The notes under the pieces are model-generated. The model did not search any database. It was not told where the DNA came from and worked only from the letters and a program-made list of their open reading frames with translations. Shown here one piece after another: positions 54,885 through 61,431 of a stretch of 64,000 bases of DNA (the stretch's first letter is position 1; every line of letters begins with the position of its first letter). Both the position numbers and the translations under genes were made by a program. Location: positions 1-64,000 of the IMG/VR virus record IMGVR_UViG_3300027413_000007. One strand, 5' to 3'. Source of the stretch: a virus.

Positions 54885-55078
54885 TATTTTCTAACAAAAA
54901 GAACAGTTTCTTTACCAGTGTCAGGATTGACTGATGGAATTGCAACATGACCTTCGGGAACAGGTTGAGTTCCGACATATTGCCATGTATTTCCAGCCGC
55001 TGCATTTGCTGGACCAGCAGCAAAAAACTCTTCATTATCATTCAAAAAGAGCATCGTAATCATAATTAGTTCAAACAT
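54884..55078 (-). CDS. Small hypothetical protein upstream of gp32
   Basis: This 64-residue protein starts at ATG 55078 (MFELIMITMLFLND) with an AAGGAAA ribosome-binding site; the longer frame from 55123 has no such site. It has a short hydrophobic N-terminus and a soluble C-terminus (WQYVGTQPVPEGHVAIPSVNPDTGKETVLFVRK split in two). No family recognised. It overlaps the preceding 43-residue gene by 8 nt. Confidence 0.6.
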   Translation of the reverse strand: MFELIMITMLFLNDNEEFFAAGPANAAAGNTWQYVGTQPVPEGHVAIPSVNPDTGKETVLFVRK

Positions 55079-55202
55079 TCTTGTTTTCCTTTGTGTGTTT
55101 ATATAGTTGATAATAGTAGTCAAAAGTTACTGGATAATTGTCTGGATCGGGTAGCACTCCTTTAAACATTTTAATAAATTTATTTATTTCTTCATTGCTC
55201 AT
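55071..55202 (-). CDS. Tiny hypothetical protein (43 aa)
   Basis: This 43-residue ORF (MSNEEINKFIKMFKGVLPDP, then NYPVTFDYYYQLYKHTK) starts at ATG 55202 with a strong AAGGAG site 5 nt before the ATG. Its end overlaps the next start (MFELIM) by 8 nt and its start overlaps the end of the membrane-protein gene at 55192. This dense coupling is typical of phage small-gene runs. Its function is unknown. Confidence 0.65.
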   Translation of the reverse strand: MSNEEINKFIKMFKGVLPDPDNYPVTFDYYYQLYKHTKENKNV

Positions 55203-55356
55203 GATTACTCCTTAAAGCGCAATACCATTCCCAAAAATAATAGGCATTTAAGAACATCACCGCCACGATTATAAGGCTGCTAGAAAGATTAATTACAATA
55301 TACGAAAGTATATCTGCAAATATGTATATCACTACATAATCCCACCATCGTATCAT
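55192..55356 (-). CDS. Small membrane protein (54 aa)
   Basis: This 54-residue protein (MIRWWDYVVIYIFADIL start) is almost entirely hydrophobic (SSSLIIVAVMFLNAYYFW), probably one to two transmembrane helices. The ATG at 55356 overlaps the stop of the gp33-like gene as ATGA. No family recognised. Confidence 0.65.
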   Translation of the reverse strand: MIRWWDYVVIYIFADILSYIVINLSSSLIIVAVMFLNAYYFWEWYCALRSNHEQ

Positions 55357-55592
55357 TCAAATAGCAATTCATTTTGCTTTGGTAAAAAATTAAGACTCAT
55401 TGCTTCAGCTTCAATTTTTTCTCGAATCACATTTGATATAAACTTTTTTACATCTTGTGGATCAATATTAGTGATGTCACATGTCACAATAACAGCTTCC
55501 ATATATGATAATTTTTTATCAACAACTTGCTCTTCAATTAACTTACCAAACTTGGCTCTGTTCATGAACTTAACTTCTTCTTGCATAATCAT
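55353..55592 (-). CDS. 33: Late transcription co-activator gp33-like
   Basis: This 79-residue protein contains FGKLIEEQVVDKKLSYMEAVIVTCD, VKKFISNVIREKIEAEAMSLNFLPKQN, a pattern I recognise from marine T4-like gp33 late transcription co-activators (T4 gp33 has 112 residues). gp33 bridges RNA polymerase to the sliding clamp for late promoters of TATAAATA type, which are found throughout this window. The frame starts with ATG ATT ATG; the second ATG, with AAAGG at better spacing, is the likely start (55586). It lies close to gp32, as in T4, where gene 33 is near gene 32. Confidence 0.7.
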   Translation of the reverse strand: MIMQEEVKFMNRAKFGKLIEEQVVDKKLSYMEAVIVTCDITNIDPQDVKKFISNVIREKIEAEAMSLNFLPKQNELLFE

Positions 55593-55597
55593 CCTTT

Positions 55598-56740
55598 CTA
55601 TTTAGCCATAACTCTAACAAGGATAGTATCCTTATTGATGCGACCATTTACTTTATCTTTAGTTTTAGTCGTGAGCTCAGACCATTCTTTTCTAATTTGA
55701 TTTGCAGATTTTGTCAAAACCGCTTTTATAAAATCATCTGGCTTGCGAAGTTTAGTGCTACGTGAAAGATCAGCATCAAGGCCTAGAATAGTAGTACCCT
55801 TTACTTCAAACCCAATAGATTTTTGGCATACATATTCTGTTAGCTCTTTGTATTTTACATTAAAGGTATACAAACGCATTGCACCAATTATAGAGGTTGG
55901 ATGAATTGAAGTAAGCTTAAACTCCTTTGACTCTTTTGCGTAATTGAGTTTTTCAACTTGCTTATCTGCAGTTTTAACCTTTGGCTTACGAGTAGCTCGT
56001 AATGCCTTTTTTGATGCCATGAATTTATCAGCATCATTTACGAGTTGATTGAGAAATTCAAAATATTTTTTACGTTCTGAAACGGAAAGATATGAAAATG
56101 CTTCGACTAAATCTTCGGTTTTATCTTCAACTAATTCTTTTGCTTCATTACGAATAGGTGTATAGTAATCCAAAACAGCTTTGGCTGTATTATTTGCAGC
56201 ATCAACTTTTTTTAATTCATCATAGAGTGAATAGTTCATGCATTCCTTATGATTTTTAGGATCATATTGATCAAGAACATATTCAACTTGGGCAATAAAT
56301 TCTGATGTTTTTTCTTTTAAAATTTCCTGTATAGTTTTTCTTTGAGGTGATGTGTCGTCACCTAGTTCAGCTTTTCGAGCAATATTGTTTTTGCCACGAG
56401 TTAGAATTTCTTTCATATGACGATTTAAGCAATCTTCAGCTTTCCACCATACCGGAAATTCCTTACCCATTTCTTTCCATGCAATAGTAGCTGCTACAAA
56501 AGGTATAGAAGTAAAAGCCCATTCAGGCGCTTCAATGGCGATTTTAGCCTGATCTTTTGGCATAGTTGTTTTAATATAAGATTTAATTTTTGATGAAACA
56601 TCTTTTTTATCAAGATCAGTACGGCAATAATCATTGAAATCACGAAAGTTTCCCATTGGCCCTGCCGCAAATCCAGTTGACTTACGTCGGGAAAATGTTT
56701 GCTTAGCTTTAACTTTTTTTCCAAGCTTACGAGTTACCAT
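55598..56740 (-). CDS. Unknown conserved phage protein, basic
   Basis: This 380-residue protein starts at ATG 56740 (MVTRKLGKKVKAKQTFSRRK) with a GAGGA site upstream; an in-frame TTG at 56746 is less likely. It is basic and alpha-helical, with a SVSERKKYFEFLNQLVNDADKFM motif, and has no recognised domain. The strong positive charge suggests nucleic-acid binding. It sits in the operon before gp33, where T4 has early/middle replication genes. No function should be assigned from this. Confidence 0.7.
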   Translation of the reverse strand: MVTRKLGKKVKAKQTFSRRKSTGFAAGPMGNFRDFNDYCRTDLDKKDVSSKIKSYIKTTMPKDQAKIAIEAPEWAFTSIPFVAATIAWKEMGKEFPVWWKAEDCLNRHMKEILTRGKNNIARKAELGDDTSPQRKTIQEILKEKTSEFIAQVEYVLDQYDPKNHKECMNYSLYDELKKVDAANNTAKAVLDYYTPIRNEAKELVEDKTEDLVEAFSYLSVSERKKYFEFLNQLVNDADKFMASKKALRATRKPKVKTADKQVEKLNYAKESKEFKLTSIHPTSIIGAMRLYTFNVKYKELTEYVCQKSIGFEVKGTTILGLDADLSRSTKLRKPDDFIKAVLTKSANQIRKEWSELTTKTKDKVNGRINKDTILVRVMAK

Positions 56741-56933
56741 TATCAAAGTCCTCTATTTTGATTAAGTCATAATCTCCATCATCCATTTCTTCGTAATGAA
56801 TATAGCCATCATGACATAGTTTAGTAATTACAAGATCAATTATGCCTTCGACGTTTTTTTCTTCTGCATTTCTACGACCAAGAACAAAAGAAGTAATAAT
56901 AATTCCACTGACTAGTAAACCAAGTTCAAGCAT
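56727..56933 (-). CDS. Small N-terminally anchored membrane protein
   Basis: This 68-residue protein has a transmembrane segment at residues ~3-19 (LELGLLVSGIIITSFVLG) followed by Arg-Arg and an acidic cytoplasmic tail. AAGGAG precedes the ATG at 56933. It overlaps the following gene by 14 nt. A TTTACA-17-TATTAT promoter lies 24-52 nt upstream. Function unknown. Confidence 0.7.
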   Translation of the reverse strand: MLELGLLVSGIIITSFVLGRRNAEEKNVEGIIDLVITKLCHDGYIHYEEMDDGDYDLIKIEDFDNGNS

Positions 56934-56956
56934 AGTTATCTCCTTAACATATGACT

Positions 56957-56985
56957 ATAATAACACAAATAAGAGTCATTGTAAA
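56957..56985 (-). promoter_or_regulatory. Host-type promoter TTTACA-17-TATTAT
   Basis: TTTACA at 56980-56985, 17-nt spacer, TATTAT at 56957-56962 on the minus strand, just before the small membrane-protein gene at 56933. It matches the recurring promoter architecture of this region. Confidence 0.65.
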
Positions 56986-57013
56986 CCCTTAAACGCATTT
57001 TTTTTTATTTTTT

Positions 57014-57241
57014 TTATGATTTACCTGCAGTAACATATGAGCCTTCAGCCATATCATATGCTGCTACTAATTCTTTTAACATGTATGGTGATATTACCAC
57101 AATATTAAAATCATCGTCATCAGTGTATTGACGAATATAACAAAGTTCTTCGTCAACTATAATTTCAACATCATCGGTTTTTCCATTATTATCTAAAATG
57201 GTAATAATACTATGATCATATTTATGTTCAACTGTAATCAT
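57014..57241 (-). CDS. Small acidic hypothetical protein
   Basis: This 75-residue protein starts MITVEHKYDHSIITILDNNG and is rich in Asp/Glu, with YMLKELVAAYDMAEG near the end. Its start ATG overlaps the stop of the 39-residue gene as ATGA. Unknown family; position before gp33 operon. Confidence 0.65.
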   Translation of the reverse strand: MITVEHKYDHSIITILDNNGKTDDVEIIVDEELCYIRQYTDDDDFNIVVISPYMLKELVAAYDMAEGSYVTAGKS

Positions 57242-57357
57242 AATTTTCTAAGTAAACCTTTTAATTTAACAATTTCAGAATTAGTAAGAGTTGCATAAGG
57301 GGCTTTTAGAAGTCGATCGACTACATTAATGATAAAGTCTCTATCGTTCTGATTCAT
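57238..57357 (-). CDS. Tiny hypothetical protein (39 aa)
   Basis: This 39-residue ORF (MNQNDRDFIINVVDRLLKAP, then LTNSEIVKLKGLLRKL) is linked at both ends by ATGA overlaps, with the 57354 gene before it and the 57014 gene after. This chain of overlaps strongly supports that it is translated, although the ribosome-binding site (AAAGG) is imperfect. Confidence 0.6.
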   Translation of the reverse strand: MNQNDRDFIINVVDRLLKAPYATLTNSEIVKLKGLLRKL

Positions 57358-57641
57358 TTCTTAGCGGCCTTTCTTAAGCTCTTGAGGGACGCCGAGATGA
57401 TAGTTGGATATTTTCCAATATAACTACCTGCTTCTAACATGTCTTTACTCAATAGATGTTTATGATAGTGTTCAATGTTGTCCCATTGCTTAATAATATT
57501 TTTTGCTAATTTATCATAAAAATCATCAGATAATATTGGATCATCTTTTTCATAATAAGCATACGATGCCATAAGGTAATATGGCACCGTCATATTCACA
57601 TTATTAGTAATTATTTTAATAACGTGTTTATCTAAAATCAT
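57354..57641 (-). CDS. Protein with LigA-domain-Ia-like motif
   Basis: This 95-residue protein contains YAYYEKDDPILSDDFYDKLAK, close to the YYxxDxPxxSDxEYDxL pattern of the N-terminal domain Ia of NAD-dependent DNA ligases. Only that motif is present; no adenylation domain follows, so it is not a ligase. Small phage proteins with this motif are common and of unknown function. It overlaps the upstream 110-residue gene by 4 nt (ATGA). Confidence 0.6.
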   Translation of the reverse strand: MILDKHVIKIITNNVNMTVPYYLMASYAYYEKDDPILSDDFYDKLAKNIIKQWDNIEHYHKHLLSKDMLEAGSYIGKYPTIISASLKSLRKAAKK

Positions 57642-57970
57642 CTACGCATACTCGCTGCATCAACTGCTGCCTGTTTATTGTCTTTACGAATTGGCATAAG
57701 ATTACTTTTATGTGTTACAACAATACCAGCAATCTCATTACCTGTATATTTATTCGTTTCTTTTAGTGTACCATTATCAATACTATTTGACAATTGATCT
57801 CTTGAAACTTTAAATTTTGGCCGCTCATGACGATAATCTTGTTTAGTTCCTTTCACACCCATACGATCAAGAAAAGCTTGATGTTCAGCTTCCCTTGCTT
57901 TCCAACCCGGCTTCTTTTTGATTTTAGATTTGCCATGTACTTGAACACCTTGAATCATATGCATAGACAT
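57638..57970 (-). CDS. Conserved small basic hypothetical protein
   Basis: This 110-residue protein begins MSMHMIQGVQVHGKSKIKKK and contains EAEHQAFLDRMGVKG and SNLMPIRKDNKQAAVDAA. It is basic and rich in Lys/Arg/His. It heads a short transcription unit right after a promoter (57996-58024) and a good AAGGAG site. I cannot name the family. Confidence 0.7.
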   Translation of the reverse strand: MSMHMIQGVQVHGKSKIKKKPGWKAREAEHQAFLDRMGVKGTKQDYRHERPKFKVSRDQLSNSIDNGTLKETNKYTGNEIAGIVVTHKSNLMPIRKDNKQAAVDAASMRR

Positions 57971-57995
57971 TGTATACTCCTTTATCGTTAGATTT

Positions 57996-58024
57996 AATCT
58001 ATCACACTTTTAAGAGATTGTAAA
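57996..58024 (-). promoter_or_regulatory. Host-type promoter TTTACA-17-TAGATT
   Basis: TTTACA at 58019-58024 with a 17-nt spacer and TAGATT at 57996-58001 on the minus strand, 25-55 nt before the ATG at 57970. The spacer and flanks are nearly identical to the promoter at 60226-60254. Confidence 0.7.
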
Positions 58025-58037
58025 GGATTATTTTAAT

Positions 58038-58349
58038 TTACATAGAATAAACTTTTGGGCGATAAACATATTTACATTCCTGTACGCTATCGACACGAAA
58101 AGACCGCCAGCCTTTTGCGGTCGTGTCCCAGCATGGAATGACTTCAGGATTTACAGCACGAACTTTCTTTTGAGTAATAGGCTCATCTTTTTCAGCAGAT
58201 GGAATCATACCTTCTAGCAAAGTACAAGTCATAACTCGCTTATCGCCATTTACTTTTGTAAAGGTTACTTCGCATACACCTGATGTAAGCATTCCCATAA
58301 ACTTATCACGAGAATCACTGTTAGCGGTTTCATTTAATACTTCAGTCAT
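58038..58349 (-). CDS. DUF2693-like small protein
   Basis: The protein of about 103 residues runs from ATG 58349 (MTEVLNETANSD), with an AAAGGG ribosome-binding site; a longer frame from ATG 58379 is less likely because it lies inside the preceding gene. It contains GVCEVTFTKVNGDKRVMTCTLLE and NPEVIPCWDTTAKGWRSFRVDSV, the beta-barrel pattern of DUF2693/SH3-like phage proteins. Its function is unknown. Confidence 0.65.
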   Translation of the reverse strand: MTEVLNETANSDSRDKFMGMLTSGVCEVTFTKVNGDKRVMTCTLLEGMIPSAEKDEPITQKKVRAVNPEVIPCWDTTAKGWRSFRVDSVQECKYVYRPKVYSM

Positions 58350-58629
58350 TGATATTACCCTTTCCGGTAAATGCATCATTTTCTAAATGATAGTTGTTAA
58401 TAAGTTTTTTTAAAAACTTGATTTCTTCTTCTAATTGAATAATATGATCAGCGGCTTTCCAAGCATAATGCTCAGTACATCTAGCCTTCCATTCTTCACC
58501 TGCTTGGTTTTTAAGTGATTGAACAACTTCAGATTGCTGTGGACGAGGATTAATATCTAAATAAACCTTGTCCACAACATCATGTTCATTTTCCTCCTTT
58601 TCAAATCCGTGTGTATTAGGCTCATTCAT
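58342..58629 (-). CDS. Small acidic/coiled-coil protein
   Basis: The protein of about 95 residues runs from ATG 58629 (MNEPNTHGFEKEENEHDV) with a GGAG site; a GTG at 58665 that extends the frame overlaps the previous gene and has no advantage. It has a Trp/Glu-rich middle and a Leu/Lys coiled-coil-like end (IIQLEEEIKFLKKLINN). It resembles conserved small phage proteins of unknown function. It overlaps the next gene by 8 nt. Confidence 0.65.
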   Translation of the reverse strand: MNEPNTHGFEKEENEHDVVDKVYLDINPRPQQSEVVQSLKNQAGEEWKARCTEHYAWKAADHIIQLEEEIKFLKKLINNYHLENDAFTGKGNIND

Positions 58630-58643
58630 TAGTTTTCTCCAAA

Positions 58644-58883
58644 TCACTGCAACTGGAATGTCCACTGGTTTTTAATGTTAGAACTACTATGACCCCATCG
58701 ATCTTGACGTGTTTGACCACGGTCAAGGTGCCAACGATCTTTATTTAAGTTTTCACACATTTTAATTGCATCTTCTTCAGAAGTGCAAACAGTCCTAAGC
58801 GTTTGCCCAGATGTTACATGCCACAGCTTTTGATTAATTCTTGCCGGGTCTTGATGAACATTCCATTTAAAATCATTAGTCAT
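58644..58883 (-). CDS. Small hypothetical protein
   Basis: This 79-residue protein (MTNDFKWNVHQDPARINQKL) is rich in Trp, His and Arg, with WHVTSGQTLRTVCTSEEDAIKMCEN, a pattern reminiscent of short antirestriction/anti-sigma-like phage proteins, but I cannot place it. Start ATG at 58883 with an AAGGAG site. Confidence 0.6.
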   Translation of the reverse strand: MTNDFKWNVHQDPARINQKLWHVTSGQTLRTVCTSEEDAIKMCENLNKDRWHLDRGQTRQDRWGHSSSNIKNQWTFQLQ

Positions 58884-58894
58884 AGTAGTCTCCT

Positions 58895-59446
58895 TTAAAA
58901 TGCCAACTGAATATCAGCTGGCCCGTTATAGTATTCGTCGCTATGCATACCCATAGCTTCAAGCAACTCATCAGTTTCTCGTTTGAAAATTCCCCAGAAC
59001 TTAGGATCGTGCTTTTTGATACTTTCAGCATTATGCTGAATATCAAATTTCTTAATTAATCTTACCCAATACGGCGCTTTTGCTAAGCGATCACGATCAA
59101 GCTTTTTTCGAAGTGATCGATTACCAACAAACGTTTCAACGTCTGTAAGAAACCATACACCTTTCGCAACTTCATCTCCAAACTGCTCTTTGATGTCTTT
59201 ATGATTATATGATGTATCTTCAACAACATCATGAAGAAGCGCCACAGACATAGCCACAGTAACACTAACTGGGTTTGGGCCATGAGGATCTGTATAATGC
59301 GGATTGTCATCCAGATGCTCTTCGATCATATCAGCAACTGCGATAGGGTGCGTGATGTAATCTTCACCAGTGTACTTACGTTTTTGATTGGAATGCGCCT
59401 TAGTTGCGAATGTAAGTGCATTACCAAATGCTTCATAATCTTCCAT
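58895..59446 (-). CDS. HD-domain hydrolase of the RelA/SpoT-MESH1 type ((p)ppGpp hydrolase-like)
   Basis: This 183-residue protein resembles MESH1/small alarmone hydrolase proteins (about 180-200 residues). The metal site is visible: FATKAH18, GEDYITH33P, then ALLH72-D73-VVE76-D77T, and a downstream KKFD(x)QHN where the usual LADKxxN lies. The pattern LTDVETFVGNRSLRKKLDRDR matches the family region after the HD motif. It would cleave the 3'-pyrophosphate of (p)ppGpp, lowering the host stringent response during infection. The start ATG at 59446 has an AAGGA site. Substrate assignment is by motif; another nucleotide substrate is possible. Confidence 0.7.
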   Translation of the reverse strand: MEDYEAFGNALTFATKAHSNQKRKYTGEDYITHPIAVADMIEEHLDDNPHYTDPHGPNPVSVTVAMSVALLHDVVEDTSYNHKDIKEQFGDEVAKGVWFLTDVETFVGNRSLRKKLDRDRLAKAPYWVRLIKKFDIQHNAESIKKHDPKFWGIFKRETDELLEAMGMHSDEYYNGPADIQLAF

Positions 59447-59456
59447 ATCGAATTCC

Positions 59457-59615
59457 TTAGTTAGACAGTTTATAAAGAACTATGCCTAAGTTTCCTGCAG
59501 AAATTAATAAAAGTCCATAAGTAATCCAAAATGGATCTTCGTGAAGATCACTTTTTAGATAAGCACGTAAACAAAAAATGCCCACGAAAAGGTTGATAAT
59601 TGTCATAATTTCCAT
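59457..59615 (-). CDS. Small membrane protein (52 aa)
   Basis: This 52-residue protein (MEIMTIINLFVGIFCLRAYL, then ITYGLLLISAGNLGIVLYKL) is predicted to have two transmembrane segments. The ATG overlaps the stop of the 38-residue gene as TAATG, with AAGGAG upstream. It lies just after the alarmone hydrolase-like gene in gene order. Unknown function; a member of a run of tiny membrane proteins. Confidence 0.65.
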   Translation of the reverse strand: MEIMTIINLFVGIFCLRAYLKSDLHEDPFWITYGLLLISAGNLGIVLYKLSN

Positions 59616-59731
59616 TATTTTTTACTCCTTAAAAACATATCCCAGAACATCCACATAATACCAACTAACGGAACAGCTAGACATATTACAGCTAGAACTA
59701 TTAATATAACCATTACTGTTAGTTCGAACAT
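59615..59731 (-). CDS. Tiny membrane protein (38 aa)
   Basis: This 38-residue ORF (MFELTVMVILIVLAVICLAV, then PLVGIMWMFWDMF) is a single hydrophobic helix. Its stop TAA and the next gene's ATG share one base (TAATG). Its ribosome-binding site is weak (GAGGATTACTA). Its overlaps with both neighbours support translation. Confidence 0.55.
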   Translation of the reverse strand: MFELTVMVILIVLAVICLAVPLVGIMWMFWDMFLRSKK

Positions 59732-59733
59732 TA

Positions 59734-59913
59734 CTAGTAATCCTCTTCTTCATCTTCTTTTTCGATAAACAGTTGATCTGTATTGTTTGCTATAAACAGC
59801 CAAACTAATACGCCATAGCACATTAAGTATCCTGCAATCGAGTCCAGTATTATAAGACAAATACCAAGCCCACCGAAAAATAGAGTGAATGCGATCCATA
59901 ATGGATTAATCAT
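59734..59913 (-). CDS. Small membrane protein (59 aa)
   Basis: The start is taken at ATG 59913 (MINPLWIAFTLFFGGLG) with a GGGGAG site, in place of an in-frame TTG 15 nt upstream. It has two hydrophobic helices and an acidic end (EKEDEEEDY). Its start overlaps the stop of the 96-residue gene (TAATG). Third of a run of tiny membrane proteins; function unknown. Confidence 0.65.
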   Translation of the reverse strand: MINPLWIAFTLFFGGLGICLIILDSIAGYLMCYGVLVWLFIANNTDQLFIEKEDEEEDY

Positions 59914-60203
59914 TAGTAATCTCCCCAATCTGTATCATGACGAGTGGTTTCATGTAGTGTTTCGCCATAGTATGTTTTAGCATATTTAGATGCATCAGTA
60001 TAATGATTAACATTATCTTGACCACCAGTAAAACCTGAAAGCTTTTTATCTTCAGCTGTACGCTTTTTACGAGCAACGATACGAACTTTTGCAGTATTTT
60101 TACGAATTGTTGCCAACCGCTCTTTGCGAGCCTTTTCGTTTTTTTGCTTTTCAGCAATTGCTTTAATTATTGCCAGCCGATCATCTAGGTTTTTAGCAAT
60201 CAT
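59913..60203 (-). CDS. Small basic hypothetical protein
   Basis: This 96-residue protein has a basic N-terminal half (KAIAEKQKNEKARKERLATIRKNT) suggesting coiled-coil or nucleic-acid binding, and a distinct motif KLSGFTGGQDNVNHYTDASKYA in the C-terminal half. Promoter at 60226-60254 and an AAGGAG site precede it. No family name. Confidence 0.65.
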   Translation of the reverse strand: MIAKNLDDRLAIIKAIAEKQKNEKARKERLATIRKNTAKVRIVARKKRTAEDKKLSGFTGGQDNVNHYTDASKYAKTYYGETLHETTRHDTDWGDY

Positions 60204-60223
60204 AATATTCTCCTTTGTTAAGT

Positions 60224-60667
60224 CTAATCTATCACACTTTTAAGCGAATGTAAAGGATTATTTTCAATATTTTGAAAAGAATTCCAAAGAATTTCTTCCT
60301 TTTCAAATGCATCTATTTCCCAAGGGAGATTTTCATAATCAATCCCTTCATATGTTTCACCAAACCAAGTCTTTTCGATATCACAGAATTTTTCATGAAG
60401 GACTTGTTGAACATGGACGAGTTCGTGAAAAATTGTTTTTATTATTTCTTCGACTGATTTCTTACTATTAATTTCGATAGCAGCAACACCATCTTCTTCA
60501 TCGCCAATACCGTCAAAATAACCACAATTATCTCCATTTTTACTTTTAAATACAATTTGAAGCTCTTCAAGGTCTTCAAGAATAAGCATTTCATTTGCAT
60601 ATGAAACTACCGAGTCAAGAACTTCGTTTGAAATTTTTGTGGGTTTATTGTATGTATCGAGAATCAT
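60224..60667 (-). CDS. Zincin-like metallopeptidase-family protein
   Basis: This 147-residue protein runs from ATG 60667 (MILDTYNKPTKISNEV); the longer frame from 60787 overlaps the preceding gene extensively and is rejected. It has a gluzincin-type active site, H81-E82-x2-H85 (FHELVHVQQ), followed by a Glu-rich helix PWEIDAFEKE, which may supply the third ligand. Such short zincins are common in phages with unknown substrates. Its 3' end contains the promoter of the next gene. No signal peptide is visible. Confidence 0.65.
   Translation of the reverse strand: MILDTYNKPTKISNEVLDSVVSYANEMLILEDLEELQIVFKSKNGDNCGYFDGIGDEEDGVAAIEINSKKSVEEIIKTIFHELVHVQQVLHEKFCDIEKTWFGETYEGIDYENLPWEIDAFEKEEILWNSFQNIENNPLHSLKSVID
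60226..60254 (-). promoter_or_regulatory. Host-type promoter TTTACA-17-TAGATT
   Basis: TTTACA at 60249-60254, 17-nt spacer, TAGATT at 60226-60231 on the minus strand. It lies inside the 3' end of the metallopeptidase gene and drives the 60203 gene. Nearly identical to the promoter at 57996-58024. Confidence 0.7.
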
Positions 60668-60671
60668 ATTA

Positions 60672-60863
60672 TTATACCGCCATGAGGTCAAAGGGATCGT
60701 CGTATAGTTGTTCCCAGCATTCTTCAAGGGCATCCTCATCATTTGAAGAGAAAGTAACAGTATTGTCAGGATTGATTGTGTAGTCAATCCCTAATCCATC
60801 AGTGAAGATAGGAAGAAGTGAAAATTGAAAGGTTGGGTTAGGTTGAAAAGTGAAAGATTTCAT
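60672..60863 (-). CDS. Small hypothetical protein
   Basis: This 63-residue protein starts MKSFTFQPNPTFQFSLLPIF and ends DEDALEECWEQLYDDPFDLMAV, acidic at the end. AAGGAG precedes the ATG at 60863 and a promoter at 60887-60915 drives it. Unknown family. Confidence 0.65.
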   Translation of the reverse strand: MKSFTFQPNPTFQFSLLPIFTDGLGIDYTINPDNTVTFSSNDEDALEECWEQLYDDPFDLMAV

Positions 60864-60886
60864 TTAGTTTCTCCTTTGTTAAATAT

Positions 60887-60915
60887 AGTCTATACTATTT
60901 TTGGCCAATTGTAAA
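60887..60915 (-). promoter_or_regulatory. Host-type promoter TTTACA-17-TAGACT (inside the duplicated cassette)
   Basis: TTTACA at 60910-60915 and TAGACT at 60887-60892 with a 17-nt spacer. Its -35 lies within the 60-bp duplicated element. The -10 and downstream leader to the ribosome-binding site are also nearly the same as at 62261-62289. Confidence 0.7.
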
Positions 60916-60969
60916 CAAAAAAATGCACCCGAAGATGCATTTAATTATAGGTGTAACATATTTGTCACA
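60910..60969 (-). repeat. Exact 60-bp duplicated terminator-promoter cassette, copy 1
   Basis: This 60-bp sequence is identical to 62284-62343. It begins right after the stop codon of the upstream gene, contains a UUCG-loop terminator and ends in the -35 of the next promoter. See terminator and promoter entries. Confidence 0.9.
60917..60940 (-). terminator. Rho-independent terminator with UUCG tetraloop
   Basis: On the minus strand ATGCATC-TTCG-GGTGCAT forms a 7-bp stem (one G-T pair) with a UUCG tetraloop, followed by seven T. It ends the transcript of the gene at 60976-61182 just before the next promoter. Confidence 0.8.
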
Positions 60970-60975
60970 TTAATA

Positions 60976-61182
60976 TTACCACTCTTTATAGCAACCATCT
61001 TCTTCGTTATCATTAAATCCTTTAGTATAATCTACAATTTCTTTTGGAATCATATCTTCCATTTTAATACATGGACTATTATATGTACCCTCAACAAAAT
61101 AATGAGGATTAAAACCTCTTCTATAATAACTATCGGCGGCTCCTCTATCGTATGGACCACCATGACGTTTATCATATGTCAT
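60976..61182 (-). CDS. Widely conserved phage hypothetical (MTYDKRHGGPYDRG family)
   Basis: This 68-residue protein opens with MTYDKRHGGPYDRGAADSYY and continues RRGFNPHYFVEGTY, a signature I recognise from many phage genomes. It contains several His/Tyr residues and an acidic end (FNDNEEDGCYKEW). Function not known. It is followed directly by the duplicated terminator-promoter cassette. Confidence 0.75.
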   Translation of the reverse strand: MTYDKRHGGPYDRGAADSYYRRGFNPHYFVEGTYNSPCIKMEDMIPKEIVDYTKGFNDNEEDGCYKEW

Positions 61183-61192
61183 TATATTTCTC

Positions 61193-61258
61193 CTATGTTA
61201 ACATTGCTATAAGAAGACATGCTAGGAAGATGCCTTCAAGAATCGGTTGTTCGAACAT
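61193..61258 (-). CDS. Possible 21-residue membrane peptide
   Basis: MFEQPILEGIFLACLLIAML is a 21-residue ORF starting at ATG 61258 with a GAGG site. It overlaps the upstream 61222 gene by 37 nt. The helix is hydrophobic. Evidence is limited to the ribosome-binding site and composition. Confidence 0.35.
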   Translation of the reverse strand: MFEQPILEGIFLACLLIAMLT

Positions 61259-61431
61259 TTTTGTACCTCAATTTGTTTCATTATGTATTCCATGTAGGTT
61301 GATCCTACTTTGTTTTTTACTTCTTCGATAATTGACTTATCGTCAATATTGTCAGCCAGCCTTTTTGCCACCAGCTTAGAAATAAATTCTAAATCGTGAT
61401 AATCATATAAGGCTGGCTGACATATTTTCAT
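61222..61431 (-). CDS. Small hypothetical protein
   Basis: This 69-residue protein (MKICQPALYDYHDLEFISKL, then VKNKVGSTYMEYIMKQIE) appears helical. The start ATG overlaps the end of the metalloprotein gene (ATGA at 61428). Not recognised. Confidence 0.55.
   Translation of the reverse strand: MKICQPALYDYHDLEFISKLVAKRLADNIDDKSIIEEVKNKVGSTYMEYIMKQIEVQKCSNNRFLKASS

Noticed and set aside
60668-60787. N-terminal 40-residue extension of the short zincin
   Set aside because: It overlaps almost entirely with the 63-residue gene in another frame, lacks a ribosome-binding site, and does not resemble the rest of the protein.
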